Shown: positions 25,765 through 35,072, counted from the first letter of the stretch. The stretch is 64,000 nucleotides of DNA from Kitasatospora sp. NBC_00240 (GCF_026342405.1 NZ_JAPEMU010000001.1:7998001-8062000); one strand, 5' to 3'. The notes: a model not told the origin generated them from the sequence alone. A program made the numbers and translations.

Positions 25765-27039
25765 TCAGTCGAGGTCGGGGCCGTCGTGCCGGGCGGTGTC
25801 ACGGGCGGCCAGGGCGGCGCGCAGGGTCAGCTGGTCGGCGCCCCGGGCGGCGTCCAGGCCGGTGAGTTCGGTGGCTCTGCGCAGGCGGTAGTCGACGGTG
25901 TTGGGGTGGACCTGGAGCCGGGCGGCCGCCTGGCGGCGGTCGAGGCCGCAGGCGAGGAAGGTGCGCAGGGTGTCGAGCAGTTCGGGGCGGTGGGCCAGCG
26001 GGGTGAGCAGTGCGGCGAGTCCGACCCTGGCCGGGCTCGGGCGGCTCAGCTGGTACTCCAGCAGGACGTCGTCGAGCAGGTACAGCCCGGGTCCGCGGCC
26101 GGATGCCCGGGCCACCTCCCGTACCTCGCCGACCAGTCGGGCGGCGGCCGCGACGTCGCCCGGTGCGGCGGCGGCCGCGGCCACCAGCAGGTCGGCGCCG
26201 CACGTCCGGGTGAGGTGTTCGACCAGCAGGGAGAGCCGGTCCCGGTCCGTGCCGCCGAAGTCGGCCGGTGGCGTGTCGGAGGGGATCAGTACCAGTCCGC
26301 CGTTCCCGGACAGCACGGTCAGCGGGACGCCCGCGGTCCGGCGCTGCAGTTCGTTGCGCAGCCGCCGGAGTTTGCGGCGGGCGGCGACGGCGTGGTTCAC
26401 GCCGGGCAGCAGCTCGTCGGGGTGCGGTCCCATGCTGAGGCCCAGGACCAGGTAGCAGGGCGGCAGCGGGAGGCCGGCGCGGTCGGCCGCGGTCCGCGGG
26501 TCGCCGCCCTCCAGCAGCCTGGACAGCAGTGACTGCCGGGCGACCTGCTCGTCCCCCAGCGCCGCCTGCCGTTCCTGGACGTACCCGGCCGCGACCGCGC
26601 AGCTCACCAGCCTCAGGTAGCCGAGCAGTTGCTGCTGGACCAGGAGTACGTCCGGCAGGTCGCCCGGTCCGGCGGCCGAGAGGACCTGGGCCGCGCACTC
26701 CTGCGCCCCGAAGTGGTAGGCCCCGACGACGGCTTCCAGCGGGACGCCTTCGTCCGCGCGCCGGGCCGACGATTCGCTGATTCTCGCCAGTTCGTCCGCG
26801 CCGGGCAGCTCACCGGTGCGCAGCACCGCGCTGAAGGCCCGGATGCCGCGGTCCACCGCCCGGGTGATCTCGCCGCGAAGCTGTTCGGAGGGGAGCGCGC
26901 CGTAGGCGGGGAGCTGCTCGACGAGCCGGGCCATCACCGCGGGTGCCAGGGCCGCCGCGGCGGCCCTGAGCCGTTCGTGGACGGGTATGCCGTCGAGCTG
27001 CGGTGCGGAGTCGCGTTCCGCCGCCTTGGATGCGGTCAC
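25765..27039 (-). CDS. PucR/CdaR-family transcriptional regulator
   Basis: A 424-residue regulator. A helical N-terminal sensor region is followed by a central GGDEF-like domain typical of the family (about residues 175-300, around LVLGLSMGPHPDELLPG). The C-terminal PucR helix-turn-helix is RRQAAARLQVHPNTVDYRLR. GTG 27039 follows AGGTGG. It faces away from the secreted lipase gene at 27637. The 600-base gap between them contains a palindrome at 27119-27132. Members control catabolic or secondary genes; target here unknown. Confidence 0.9.
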   Translation of the reverse strand: MTASKAAERDSAPQLDGIPVHERLRAAAAALAPAVMARLVEQLPAYGALPSEQLRGEITRAVDRGIRAFSAVLRTGELPGADELARISESSARRADEGVPLEAVVGAYHFGAQECAAQVLSAAGPGDLPDVLLVQQQLLGYLRLVSCAVAAGYVQERQAALGDEQVARQSLLSRLLEGGDPRTAADRAGLPLPPCYLVLGLSMGPHPDELLPGVNHAVAARRKLRRLRNELQRRTAGVPLTVLSGNGGLVLIPSDTPPADFGGTDRDRLSLLVEHLTRTCGADLLVAAAAAAPGDVAAAARLVGEVREVARASGRGPGLYLLDDVLLEYQLSRPSPARVGLAALLTPLAHRPELLDTLRTFLACGLDRRQAAARLQVHPNTVDYRLRRATELTGLDAARGADQLTLRAALAARDTARHDGPDLD

Positions 27040-27636
27040 AATCCACCTCGCGAATCTCTGTTGTACGGCCCGGGGACACGGCGCCGTACCGCCGTCATGA
27101 TGGTTTCCGGGAAGTTACTTACCAGTTGGTAACACGTCCGCCGGTGGACCACCAGTGCTGCGCGGACCCCGACCGCGCCGTCCACCGGACCCGCACAGCC
27201 TCACACGCCAGCCCCCCACACGTACCGGAGGACCGCCTTGCCCGCGCGAAAGGCCGCCGCGCCCCCACCCGCCGCCGCCGTACCCGTGCGCTGACCGGCG
27301 TCGTCCGGCCGGACGGCGCGGCCGCGTCCTGCGGGCGCACACCGGCGCCGCCCTTCGCCCGGACGCGCTCGGCGACACCCTGAACACCCGGTGATCCGGC
27401 CGGCGCCGCACGAGCGCCGTGCCGTGCCCGTCCAGGGACCGGGTGTCCGACCGCCCGTCAGACCTCGGAAGGGGACGAGTCCGACGGGCGCGACCGTGGC
27501 CCGCCGCGCCACCCTGCGGCGCCTCCGCACGTACGGCCCTCCGTCCGTCCGGCAGCGCCGCCCGCGGCAGCCTGTACCTCACCAGAAGCCCAAGATCCCG
27601 AAGATCCCGGGATCCGTCCCACGAACCGGGGGAGTC
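27040..27636. promoter_or_regulatory. divergent control region, PucR gene / lipase gene
   Basis: About 600 bases. It contains the palindrome TTACC-AGTT-GGTAA at 27119-27132 and otherwise GC-rich sequence with no supported gene. Both flanking promoters must lie here. Confidence 0.5.
27119..27132. promoter_or_regulatory. TTACCAGTTGGTAA palindrome
   Basis: Perfect 5-bp arms around a 4-base spacer, set in a longer imperfect repeat GTTACTTACCAGTTGGTAAC (27114-27133). It is AT-rich against the background and resembles TetR-type operators. It lies 80 bases upstream of the PucR gene start and 500 bases from the lipase gene. Confidence 0.55.
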
Positions 27637-28980
27637 ATGCGCAAGACCACGTCTCGGCTGCTTGCCGTCGCCGTCACCGCCGCCTTGGCCGCAACGCCGA
27701 CGGCCGCCTTCGCAAGCCCGGCCGCGGCAGCCGCACCGCCGGCCGCCGCGGTGAGCGACCCGTTCTACACCTACGACGGCAGCGCGCCGCTGGCCTCGTT
27801 CGCCCCGGGCACCGTACTGAAGACCCGGACCCTGCAGTACCACCTGCTGGGCCTGCCCACCCCGGTGAAGGCGATCCAACTGCTCTACCGCACCACCGAC
27901 GCCCAGGGCCGCCCGTCCGCCAACGTCACCACCGTGGTGCGAAGCCTGACGGGCGACGGCAGCAAGGCGGTCTCGTACCAGTCGTTCTACGACTCCCTCG
28001 ACCCGCAGGACAGCCCGTCCCGAGCCGTCGCCGGCGACCTCACCCTCGGCGGGCTGCTCCCGAACGTCGAGGCGCTCTTCCTAGTGCCGCTCCTGTCGCA
28101 GGGCTACAACCTCGTCATCCCGGACACCGAGGGGCAGAGCGCCGACTTCGCGGCCGGCCCGGAGTACGCGACCAACACCCTGGACTCGGTCCGCGCCGCG
28201 ACCAGATCCGCGGCCACCGGCATGAACGCCGACACCGCCTTCGGCCTCATGGGCTACTCCGGCGGCGCCATCGCGACCGACTGGGCGGCCGCGCTCGCAC
28301 CGGGCTACGCGCCGGACGTCAACCGCAAGCTGGTCGGCTTCACCGAGGGCGGCCTGCTCGTGGACCCGGCCCACAACCTCAAGTACGTCGACGGCTCCCT
28401 GGTGTGGAGCGGCGTCATCCCGATGGCGGTCATCGGGGTATCGCGCTCCTTCGGCATCGACCTCAAGCCCTACCTGAGCGACTACGGCCTGGCCGTGTAC
28501 GAGCAGCTGGAGCACGGGTCGATCGTCGACGCCCTGGGCCACTTCCCCGGGCTGACCTGGAAGAAGATGGCGAAGCCGCAGTACGCCGATCCGAACTCGG
28601 TGCCGGCCTTCCTCGCGGCGGTGAACAGGATCAACCTCGGCTCGGCCCCCACCCCGACCGTCCCCGGTCACATCGCGCAGGGCAACGGCGGCGTGCTGGA
28701 GGGAACCTTCGGCAATCCCGCCGGGGTCGGGACCGGCGACGGGGTCATGGTCGCCGGGGACGTCCGGGCCCTTGCCCGGCAGTACTGCGCGACCGGCAAC
28801 GGCCGGATCAGGTTCCAGCAGTTCGACCTGCTCAGCCACGTGGGTGTCCCCGTCGTCTGGGCGCCCGCCGCCATCGGCTGGCTGGGCGACCGGTTCGCGG
28901 GCCGCACCGCCCCCTCCGACTGCGGACGCATCCCCGCCGGGAACTCCCTCGCCCCGGAACAGCCGGCGCCGACCTCCTGA
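27637..28980 (+). CDS. secreted lipase (LIP family)
   Basis: A 447-residue exported lipase/esterase. The N-terminus MRKTTSRLLAVAVTAALAAT is a Sec signal peptide with cleavage near AFA-S around residue 30. The mature protein follows the secretory lipase family (PF03583): an N-terminal PFYTYDGSAPLASFAPGTVL segment, nucleophile Ser208 in GYSGG, and a C-terminal histidine in the DLLSHVGVPVVW region. ATG 27637 follows GGGGGAG. A 15-bp terminator stem lies at 29041-29079. It is divergent from the PucR-type regulator, a possible controller. Substrates are probably acylglycerols. Confidence 0.92.
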   Translation: MRKTTSRLLAVAVTAALAATPTAAFASPAAAAAPPAAAVSDPFYTYDGSAPLASFAPGTVLKTRTLQYHLLGLPTPVKAIQLLYRTTDAQGRPSANVTTVVRSLTGDGSKAVSYQSFYDSLDPQDSPSRAVAGDLTLGGLLPNVEALFLVPLLSQGYNLVIPDTEGQSADFAAGPEYATNTLDSVRAATRSAATGMNADTAFGLMGYSGGAIATDWAAALAPGYAPDVNRKLVGFTEGGLLVDPAHNLKYVDGSLVWSGVIPMAVIGVSRSFGIDLKPYLSDYGLAVYEQLEHGSIVDALGHFPGLTWKKMAKPQYADPNSVPAFLAAVNRINLGSAPTPTVPGHIAQGNGGVLEGTFGNPAGVGTGDGVMVAGDVRALARQYCATGNGRIRFQQFDLLSHVGVPVVWAPAAIGWLGDRFAGRTAPSDCGRIPAGNSLAPEQPAPTS

Positions 28981-29433
28981 TCGCGGACACGGCCGGAGCA
29001 GGTGCCCGTGCGGGAGGCCGGCCGCCGCAGGGGCGACGGCCGGACCCGTGGTCGGCTCGACCGGCCGACCACGGGTCCGGCGCCGGTAGCGGCCCGGAGC
29101 TCCGTCGAGAACCGGCGGCGCGACGTGGACCCGTCCAGGAGGGGCCCGGCCCCTCGTCGCGCCGTCGCGGTGGGCGGCTCGTCGAGGGCCGGGTGGTCGA
29201 GGGCCGGGCAGTCGGTGCAGCCCGACCCGCCGCCCACGTACCCCATGGCAGGGGAAGCCTTGTCCGAGATCAGGAGCGGCTCGCCGGGGCCCGCACCGTC
29301 GACGTCCGACGGGCCGTCAGTTGCGCTGTCCCCGCAGCAGAAATCGCTCGCCGTCCGGATTCAGCTGACGGCGATTCCGCTGATGGCGGATGGGGGTGGA
29401 CCAACCGGCCCATCGCTGCGGAGAGTGGTCGGC
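28981..29433. other. intergenic region with terminator
   Basis: Holds the lipase terminator at 29041-29079; the remaining ~350 bases contain no gene I can support. The promoter of the epimerase-like gene must be in the right part. Confidence 0.45.
29041..29079 (+). terminator. terminator stem after the lipase gene
   Basis: Arms 29041-29055 (CGGACCCGTGGTCGG) and 29065-29079 pair perfectly over 15 bp around a 9-base loop. Confidence 0.75.
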
Positions 29434-30420
29434 ATGCGACTTCTCATGCTCGGTGGATCCGGTTTCGTCGGACGCGCCATAGTCAACGAGGCCCTGTCCC
29501 GCGACTGGGACGTGACCCTTCTTCATCGTGGCAACCGCCGGCCGCCGGCCGGGGCCACCGTCCTCCAGGGCGACCGGACCGCCCCCGACGGACTGGCCGC
29601 GCTCGGTACCGGCGAGTGGGACCTGGTGGTGGACACCTGGTCCGCGCGGCCCTCGGCCGTACGGGACGCGGCGGACGCGCTCGCGAAGCGCGCCGGCCGC
29701 TACGTGTACGTCTCCAGCGGCTCCGTGTACGCCGACCCGGTCGACCACGGTGCCGCCGAGAACGGCGTCCTGCTGGACGGCTCGCCCGACGACGGTGACG
29801 TCCCCTATCCGCAGGCCAAGCGCGGCGGGGAGCTCGCCGTCACCGGCGCCTTCGGCGACGACCGTTCGCTGCTGCTGCGCGCCGGCCTGATCCTCGGCCC
29901 GGGCGAGGACGTGGGCCGGCTCACCTGGTGGCTGGACCGGATCGCCCGTGGCGGCCCCGTACTCGCTCCCGGTCCGCGCGACCTGCCCCTCCAGTACGTC
30001 GACACGCGTGACCTCGCGATCTGGGCGCTGGACGCCGCGGTGCGCGGGCTGTCCGGCCCGTACAACCTGGTGAGCAGGCCCGGTCACGCCACCATGGGTG
30101 AGCTGCTGGAATCGTGTGTGGCCGCGACCGGGTCGGACGCCGAGCTGCGCTGGACAGATCCCGAGCGGATCGCCGCCGCCGGAATCGCTCCGTGGACGGA
30201 GCTGCCGATCTGGGCACCCCCGGGCGAGCTGCACGAGTTCCTGTACGGCGCCGAGACGTCCAAGGCGTTCGCGGACGGGCTGCGCTGCCGGCCGGTCGCC
30301 GAGACCGTCGCCGACACCTGGGCGTGGCTGAAGGAGTTGGGGGGAGTCTCGCCGCAGCGTCCCGACCGCCCGGTCCTGGGGCTGTCCGCCGAGGCCGAGA
30401 GCGCCGCACTACGCGACTGA
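29434..30420 (+). CDS. NAD-dependent epimerase/dehydratase-family protein
   Basis: A 328-residue extended short-chain dehydrogenase. The Rossmann motif GGSGFVG lies at residues 7-13. The catalytic Tyr and Lys appear as YPQAK, and SSGSVYAD supplies the serine. The fold and the C-terminal region (LRWTDPERIAAAGIAPWTEL) match the isoflavone-reductase/CSP41-like epimerases frequent in actinomycetes. ATG 29434 is chosen; a GTG three codons earlier has GGAGA directly abutting it. Cytoplasmic. Substrate unknown. It stands alone, with an LLM oxidoreductase gene 280 bases downstream. Confidence 0.87.
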   Translation: MRLLMLGGSGFVGRAIVNEALSRDWDVTLLHRGNRRPPAGATVLQGDRTAPDGLAALGTGEWDLVVDTWSARPSAVRDAADALAKRAGRYVYVSSGSVYADPVDHGAAENGVLLDGSPDDGDVPYPQAKRGGELAVTGAFGDDRSLLLRAGLILGPGEDVGRLTWWLDRIARGGPVLAPGPRDLPLQYVDTRDLAIWALDAAVRGLSGPYNLVSRPGHATMGELLESCVAATGSDAELRWTDPERIAAAGIAPWTELPIWAPPGELHEFLYGAETSKAFADGLRCRPVAETVADTWAWLKELGGVSPQRPDRPVLGLSAEAESAALRD

Positions 30421-30697
30421 CGGGCCCCGCCCGGGACGGGACGGCCGGGCAGGTGTTGCCTGCGCAGCGCGGGGCGGCGCAGGCCCACCGGGCCGCCGAG
30501 GAGACCCGGTGGAGCGGGGCGGCGGCCGCATCCGGTGCCGGGACGTGGCGGGAGTGTTGCCCCGGATTGCGTTTCCGTGAAGCGCTTGAGTGCCGCTGAT
30601 CGGTGTGTGAGTGTGGGGGCGTCCGGTGATCGGAATCCGGACCGAGCACGTCGAACCGCGCCGCTCGACGGCGGGCCTGTCGAGGACGGAGGAACCG

Positions 30698-31717
30698 GTG
30701 CCGGCACATGCGCAGCCCCTTCGGAGACTGGGATTCCTGACCATCGGGCTGTTCGACCCGGCCGACCCCGGCCAGGGGCACGAGTCGACGCTCCGGATCA
30801 TCGAACTCGGCGAGCAGCTGGGATTCGACAGTGCCTGGGTGCGTCACCGGCACCTGCAGTACGGGATCTCCTCGCCCGTCGCGGTGCTGGCGGCGGCCAC
30901 CCAGCGCACCAGCCGTATCCACCTGGGCACCGCGGTCATCCCGCTGGGGTGGGAGAACCCGCTGCGGCTGGCCGAGGACCTGGCGACCGTCGACCTGCTG
31001 TCCGGCGGCAGGCTCAATCCGGGCATCAGCGTCGGGCGCCCCGGACAGTACGACCGGATCGCCTCCGCGCTGTACCCCGACACCGCCGAGGCCGAGGACT
31101 TCAGCTACGAGCGGGTACGGCGCCTGCTGGACTTCGTCCGGGGCAAGCCGGCCACCGACTTCAGCGGGGTCGAGGGCATCGAGGTGTACTCCGACCGGGT
31201 CCAGCCGGTCGCCCCCGGCCTGGCGGACCGGATCTGGTACGGCGGCGGGAGCCTGCGCTCGGCCCGGTGGGCGGGTGAGCAGGGACTGAGCCTGCTGACC
31301 AGCAACGTGCTGCAGGCGGAGGAGTCGGAGGACTTCGCCGAGACCCAGCGCTCGCAGATCGCCGCCTTCCGGGCCCGCCACCCCGAGGGCACGCGCGCCC
31401 GGGTCTCCCAGGGGCTGGTGGTCATCCCCACCGACGGCGCGTCGGCGCGACAGCGGGCCAAGTACCAGGAGTACGTGCGGAGCCGGACCGCGCGTACCGC
31501 CGCCCCGCAGGGGCCGGCCCGGACGATGTTCGCGCGGGACCTGGTCGGGACGTCCGCCGAGATCGCCGAACAGCTGTACGCCCACGCCGGGTTCAGGGAG
31601 GTCGACGAAGTCGTCTTCGCGCTGCCGTTCTCCTTCGACCACGAGGACTATGTGCAGATCCTGACCGACATCGCCACCGGTCTCGGGCCCGCACTCGGAT
31701 GGCAGCCGGCGCTCTGA
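30698..31717 (+). CDS. LLM-class flavin-dependent oxidoreductase
   Basis: A 339-residue luciferase-like monooxygenase with a TIM barrel. Typical features are LGFLTIGLFDPADPG at the first strand, the RIHLGTAVIPLGWENPLRLAEDLATVDLLSGGR run (residues about 70-103) and ISVGRPGQYDR. It likely uses FMNH2 supplied by a reductase, since the sequence is nearer the FMN group than the F420 group. Start GTG 30698 follows GGAGGA; upstream in-frame codons are not protein-like. A 14-bp terminator stem follows at 31747-31780. Substrate unknown. Confidence 0.88.
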   Translation: MPAHAQPLRRLGFLTIGLFDPADPGQGHESTLRIIELGEQLGFDSAWVRHRHLQYGISSPVAVLAAATQRTSRIHLGTAVIPLGWENPLRLAEDLATVDLLSGGRLNPGISVGRPGQYDRIASALYPDTAEAEDFSYERVRRLLDFVRGKPATDFSGVEGIEVYSDRVQPVAPGLADRIWYGGGSLRSARWAGEQGLSLLTSNVLQAEESEDFAETQRSQIAAFRARHPEGTRARVSQGLVVIPTDGASARQRAKYQEYVRSRTARTAAPQGPARTMFARDLVGTSAEIAEQLYAHAGFREVDEVVFALPFSFDHEDYVQILTDIATGLGPALGWQPAL

Positions 31718-32134
31718 GCCGTTGTCACAGCCGTTGTCACCACGGGCAGGAGCGCCCCGGCAGAGTCCGGGGCGCTCCTGACGTGTTCCGGGGGCCGGGC
31801 ACCGGCCGCTCCTGAGCGGGCGTCGGCTCGGCCCGCGAATCCGGTTCTGTGGCAACGGGGTTCTGCCCCTTCGATGCCCCTCCGATGCCCCTCCGACGCT
31901 CTGCCGACCACCCGCGTCCGGCGTCCGCCGGACGATGCGGGGCCCACCCGACCACGGGCCCGCGAGGTGCGTCCCACCATGCGGGACGGTCCGGTCTCCC
32001 TTACCGAGACCCTTGACGCGGCGCGGACGCGGGTCGAGACTCCCAAGCAGGAATCGTCGAGAACAGGCGGGAGAACCGTGAGGCACGCGGAGCCGGTCAT
32101 CGATGGCGTGGCTCACGCCGTCCGGTCGCTCCCG
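31718..32134. other. intergenic region with terminator and short repeats
   Basis: After the terminator, CCGATGCCCCTC repeats occur around 31872-31900. No gene is supported before the leader peptide at 32135. Confidence 0.45.
31747..31780 (+). terminator. terminator stem after the LLM oxidoreductase gene
   Basis: Arms 31747-31760 (CAGGAGCGCCCCGG) and 31767-31780 pair over 14 bp around a 6-base loop. Confidence 0.8.
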
Positions 32135-32230
32135 ATGCTGACGTGCCGTCGCCACATCGACCTGCAACGGGTCTGCAGCAGCATGGCAGGGGCGTCCGCC
32201 CCCCACAGCCCGGCAGCCGTTCTCCGCTGA
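32135..32230 (+). CDS. putative regulatory leader peptide
   Basis: A 31-codon frame starting ATG 32135 with product MLTCRRHIDLQRVCSSMAG and a short tail. The pattern L-T-x-R-x-H-[IV]-D-L-x-R-V-x-S is that of the short leader peptides annotated ahead of many actinomycete sulfur and transport genes. Here two cysteines (C4, C14) fit a cysteine-dependent ribosome-stalling mechanism. It lies 99 bases upstream of the CPHC thiol-transferase gene. A hairpin GTCGCA/TGCGAC (32246-32251 with 32262-32267) lies between them. The regulatory role is inferred from these parallels. Confidence 0.6.
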   Translation: MLTCRRHIDLQRVCSSMAGASAPHSPAAVLR

Positions 32231-32245
32231 CCCCGCAGCGGGCAG

Positions 32246-32267
32246 TCGCACGTCCCGAGCTGCGACC
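32246..32267 (+). promoter_or_regulatory. possible attenuator hairpin
   Basis: Six-base arms 32246-32251 and 32262-32267 with a 10-base loop, just after the leader peptide stop and followed by a pyrimidine-rich run. It is a weak stem on its own and gains credibility only from its position. Confidence 0.35.
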
Positions 32268-32329
32268 TTCTCTCCCCCCACCCTCTTCGCCGTACGCGTG
32301 TCCGCGTGCCGCCGACTCCTGGGAGACCC

Positions 32330-33184
32330 ATGTCCGCCTCGTCCCCGTTCGCCGCAGCCTCCCTCCGCGGCCGCATCGGCCACGACGCCCGCAGCGGCTA
32401 CTACCCCGTACCGCACCGCTACCGGCTGCACCTCACCCTCGCCTGTCCGCACTGTCTGCAGATCGCCGTCACCCACAGCCTGCTCGGCCTCGACGACACC
32501 CTGCCGGTGACCCTGCTGCCCGCGCTGCCGGACGACGGCGACGACGGGTACCTGGCCCTGCGACCGCTGTACGAGGCGACCTCGCACCAGCACCCCGGAC
32601 CGGCCGCGGCGCCGGTGCTCAGCGACGACTGGAGCGGACGGATCGTCAGTACCGACCCGGCCGAGATCCTCACCGACCTGGCCGGGCGGTTCCCCGGCCC
32701 GGACCTCCGCCCGCGCGGTGCCGAGGCGGCCGTCGCGGCGGTCCGGCAGTTGTGCGAGCGGACAATCAACACCCCGGCCCAGCTCGCGGGTCGCTCCGAC
32801 GCCACCCCGGTCGAACGCGCCGGGGCGCTGGGGGTCCTGCTCGACGGGCTGGCCGCGATCGAACGCCGTCTGGACCACCTGCCGTACCTGCTGGGCGAGG
32901 ACCTGACCTTGGCGGACGTGGAGCTCTGGGTGACCCTGGTCCGTCTGGACACGGTGCACCGCTGGCACCTGGACGCCGCCGCCGTGCAGGACATCGCCGG
33001 GCATTCCCGGGTGTGGTCCTACGCCGGCCGGCTGGCCGGGCACCCCGCCTTCGGCCGCCACCTCGACCTGGACGGCATCGCGCGCCGCCACCACACCCGT
33101 TGCCTGGGCAAGGAGGCCGCCGGGGCGGCGATCCAGATCGTGGACTGGGCCGAGCACGCGCAGGGGCGGGTGTACTCCGGCTGA
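32330..33184 (+). CDS. glutathionyl-hydroquinone reductase-like thiol transferase
   Basis: A 284-residue cytoplasmic protein of the Xi-class glutathione transferase/ECM4 type: an N-terminal thioredoxin-like domain with C39-P-H-C42 and an all-helical C-terminal domain (TINTPAQLAGRSDAT, LLGEDLTLADVELWVTLVRLD). Classical family members have CPWA and use glutathione to reduce glutathionyl-hydroquinones. Actinomycetes make mycothiol, so the actual cofactor is probably mycothiol. ATG 32330 follows GGGAGA. The upstream cysteine-containing leader peptide suggests control by thiol supply. Confidence 0.85.
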   Translation: MSASSPFAAASLRGRIGHDARSGYYPVPHRYRLHLTLACPHCLQIAVTHSLLGLDDTLPVTLLPALPDDGDDGYLALRPLYEATSHQHPGPAAAPVLSDDWSGRIVSTDPAEILTDLAGRFPGPDLRPRGAEAAVAAVRQLCERTINTPAQLAGRSDATPVERAGALGVLLDGLAAIERRLDHLPYLLGEDLTLADVELWVTLVRLDTVHRWHLDAAAVQDIAGHSRVWSYAGRLAGHPAFGRHLDLDGIARRHHTRCLGKEAAGAAIQIVDWAEHAQGRVYSG

Positions 33185-33837
33185 GTGCGGCCGGGGCGCG
33201 GCCCGGCCGGCCGTGCCGACGACGCGGCCGGCGGGCGGACCGGGCGGCGGCACCGAGGACGAAGGGCTGGCGGAAGCTGGTGGAACATGTCGGTGCGGTA
33301 GGGCAGTTCGAGTGAGCCGTGGCCCCGTGGGGGGCGGGCGGGGGCGGCCGTGCTCTGGTACGCGCCGAGCAACTTCCTGACGCTCCAGCAGCAGGCCCAC
33401 CCCGAGGCCGGCCTGCCCGCGGGCTGCCGGGGCCGTCCGTCCGGTAGGGCGAGGGCTGGCAGGGCGAGGGTCGGTGGGGCCGTCCGTCCGGCAGGGCGAG
33501 GCCGGCAGGGCGAGGGTCGGTGGGGCAATTCTTGGTCATGTTCACGTCGACTTTGCCGTACGGCGGCAGGCGGCGGAGGCGCCGTCCGGTCGCTCGATGC
33601 CCCCGCATGAACGGCCTGTGAGCGTCCGGCCGGACGCCGAGCGGGTTGGCCGGGATCCGACCTGGCGCCTCGCCCGGCCCGGTGGGCCCGGGGCAGAGTG
33701 GGTGCGACCGATCGGCCCGGGCCCACCGGGCCGGGCGAGGCCCTCGGCGGGGCTGCCACGACCGAGGTGGCGTGCCGGCGCCCTGCACGGTCGGCGCGCC
33801 GGCTCCGGGCCGGCAACCGACATGAAGGAGTACGCCC
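33185..33837. other. 650-base gap with tandem repeat
   Basis: A small hairpin (GGCCGGG 33189-33195 with CCCGGCC 33202-33208) follows the thiol-transferase gene. A 46-47-bp tandem repeat lies at 33429-33521. No coding region is supported. Confidence 0.5.
33429..33521. repeat. tandem repeat, two units of 47 and 46 bp
   Basis: Units 33429-33475 and 33476-33521 both begin GGGGCCGTCCGTCCGG and end GCAGGGCGAGGGTCGGT, with minor internal differences. Each unit is itself built from AGGGCGAGG words. Confidence 0.8.
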
Positions 33838-34830
33838 TTGTCCACTCACCTCGGGCACGGCGATCAGCGCCGGCGGTCGCTGCCGGCGCTGATCGCCGTG
33901 CTGTGCGGGATGATCGGGGTGACCCTGGCGGGCGCCACCCCGGCGGCGGCCGCCGACCAGCGTCACCCGATCTACGCGATCGCGCACCGGGTCGACACCC
34001 TGGACGGCGTGGACGCCGCGCTCGACCACGGCGCCAACGGCATCGAGATCGACGTGTGCGCCTGGTGGAACCCGAACGAATGGCGGGCGTACCACGACTG
34101 TTCGTCGGCCGGTGACAACCGGCTGGGCCCCAGCTTCGACAGCATGATCGACCGTATCGTCGCCAGGGCCGCCGCGGGGCGCCGGCTCGCACTGGTCTGG
34201 CTGGACATCAAGGACCCGAACTACTGCGGGGAGCAGCCGAACCGCGGGTGCAGCGTCGCCGGACTGCGCGACAAGGCGCAGCGGCTGACGGCCGCCGGCA
34301 TCCAGGTCCTCTACGGCTTCTACGAGTACCACGGCGGCAGCACCCCGGACGTCGGCGGCCGGGGCTGGCAGAGCCTGGAGGGCAGGCTCGGCCCGCTGGA
34401 GGGCATCACCACGACCGGCACCCGCGACCAGGTCCGCGGCGCCTTCGACCGCTCCGGTGCCGGGTTCCCGGCCGGGCGCCGGGCGATGGACTACGGCGAC
34501 AGCGACATCACCAAGGGCTTCGGGAACTGCACCGAGGCCACCTGGAACACCTGCGCGGAACTGAGGAAGGGCGCCGGGGACCGCGCCGCCGGACAGCTCG
34601 CGGCCACGCTGTCCTGGACTACGACCTACAACGATCCCTGGTACGTCGACAAGCTGCTGGGCGACGCGGGGGTGGACGGCATCATCGCGGGATACGGCGC
34701 CTTCACCGGAGTACGCGAGTACGACCGCGGCTGGCAGTGCGCCAACGCCGTGGGCCTCGTCCGGGACTGGGTGAGCCGCCACAGCGCCACCCATCGCCTG
34801 GCCACCGCTGGTGACCGCCTGTTCAGGTAG
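33838..34830 (+). CDS. secreted sphingomyelinase D / phospholipase D-like enzyme
   Basis: A 330-residue exported phosphodiesterase. A Sec signal (residues 14-40, LPALIAVLCGMIGVTLAGAT, ending AAA-D) precedes a TIM-barrel domain of the GDPD-like SMaseD/PLD family known from spider venoms and Corynebacterium PLD. The metal and catalytic residues line up: His50 (AIAHRV), Glu70 and Asp72 (GIEIDV), His86 (YHDCS) and Asp123 (WLDIKD). These spacings are close to His12, Glu32, Asp34, His47 and Asp91 of the Loxosceles toxin. TTG 33838 is chosen because AAGGAG lies seven bases upstream. A 10-bp terminator stem follows. It cleaves lipid head groups, probably choline phospholipids, outside the cell. Confidence 0.88.
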   Translation: MSTHLGHGDQRRRSLPALIAVLCGMIGVTLAGATPAAAADQRHPIYAIAHRVDTLDGVDAALDHGANGIEIDVCAWWNPNEWRAYHDCSSAGDNRLGPSFDSMIDRIVARAAAGRRLALVWLDIKDPNYCGEQPNRGCSVAGLRDKAQRLTAAGIQVLYGFYEYHGGSTPDVGGRGWQSLEGRLGPLEGITTTGTRDQVRGAFDRSGAGFPAGRRAMDYGDSDITKGFGNCTEATWNTCAELRKGAGDRAAGQLAATLSWTTTYNDPWYVDKLLGDAGVDGIIAGYGAFTGVREYDRGWQCANAVGLVRDWVSRHSATHRLATAGDRLFR

Positions 34831-34840
34831 CGGCGGCCCC

Positions 34841-34866
34841 GGCGCGGAGCCGGACCGCTCCGCGCC
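34841..34866 (+). terminator. terminator stem after the phospholipase gene
   Basis: GGCGCGGAGC (34841-34850) pairs with GCTCCGCGCC (34857-34866) around a 6-base loop, with flanking GGCCCC/GGGGCC extending it. Confidence 0.65.
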
Positions 34867-35072
34867 CCGGGGGCCTCGCGAGCCGGTGCGGGAGGACGGC
34901 CGGCTCCGCCCGGGACCGCACCGGGGCGCGGTTCGGCGTCGCCAGCATCGCTTTCGCCACAACGAGCTTGAGAGTTCGTCAGCTTCGTCGACCCGCCGTC
35001 GCAGGCGGGCGGCAGCTGGAAGAATCACCCGGGCAGCCATCGGCGTCTCGTGATTCGGCAGGACCCTTGCGC

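Noticed and set aside
29921..33400. Long minus-strand frame opposite the LLM and thiol-transferase genes
   Set aside because: No start with ribosome site, no motifs, and the plus strand genes are convincing.
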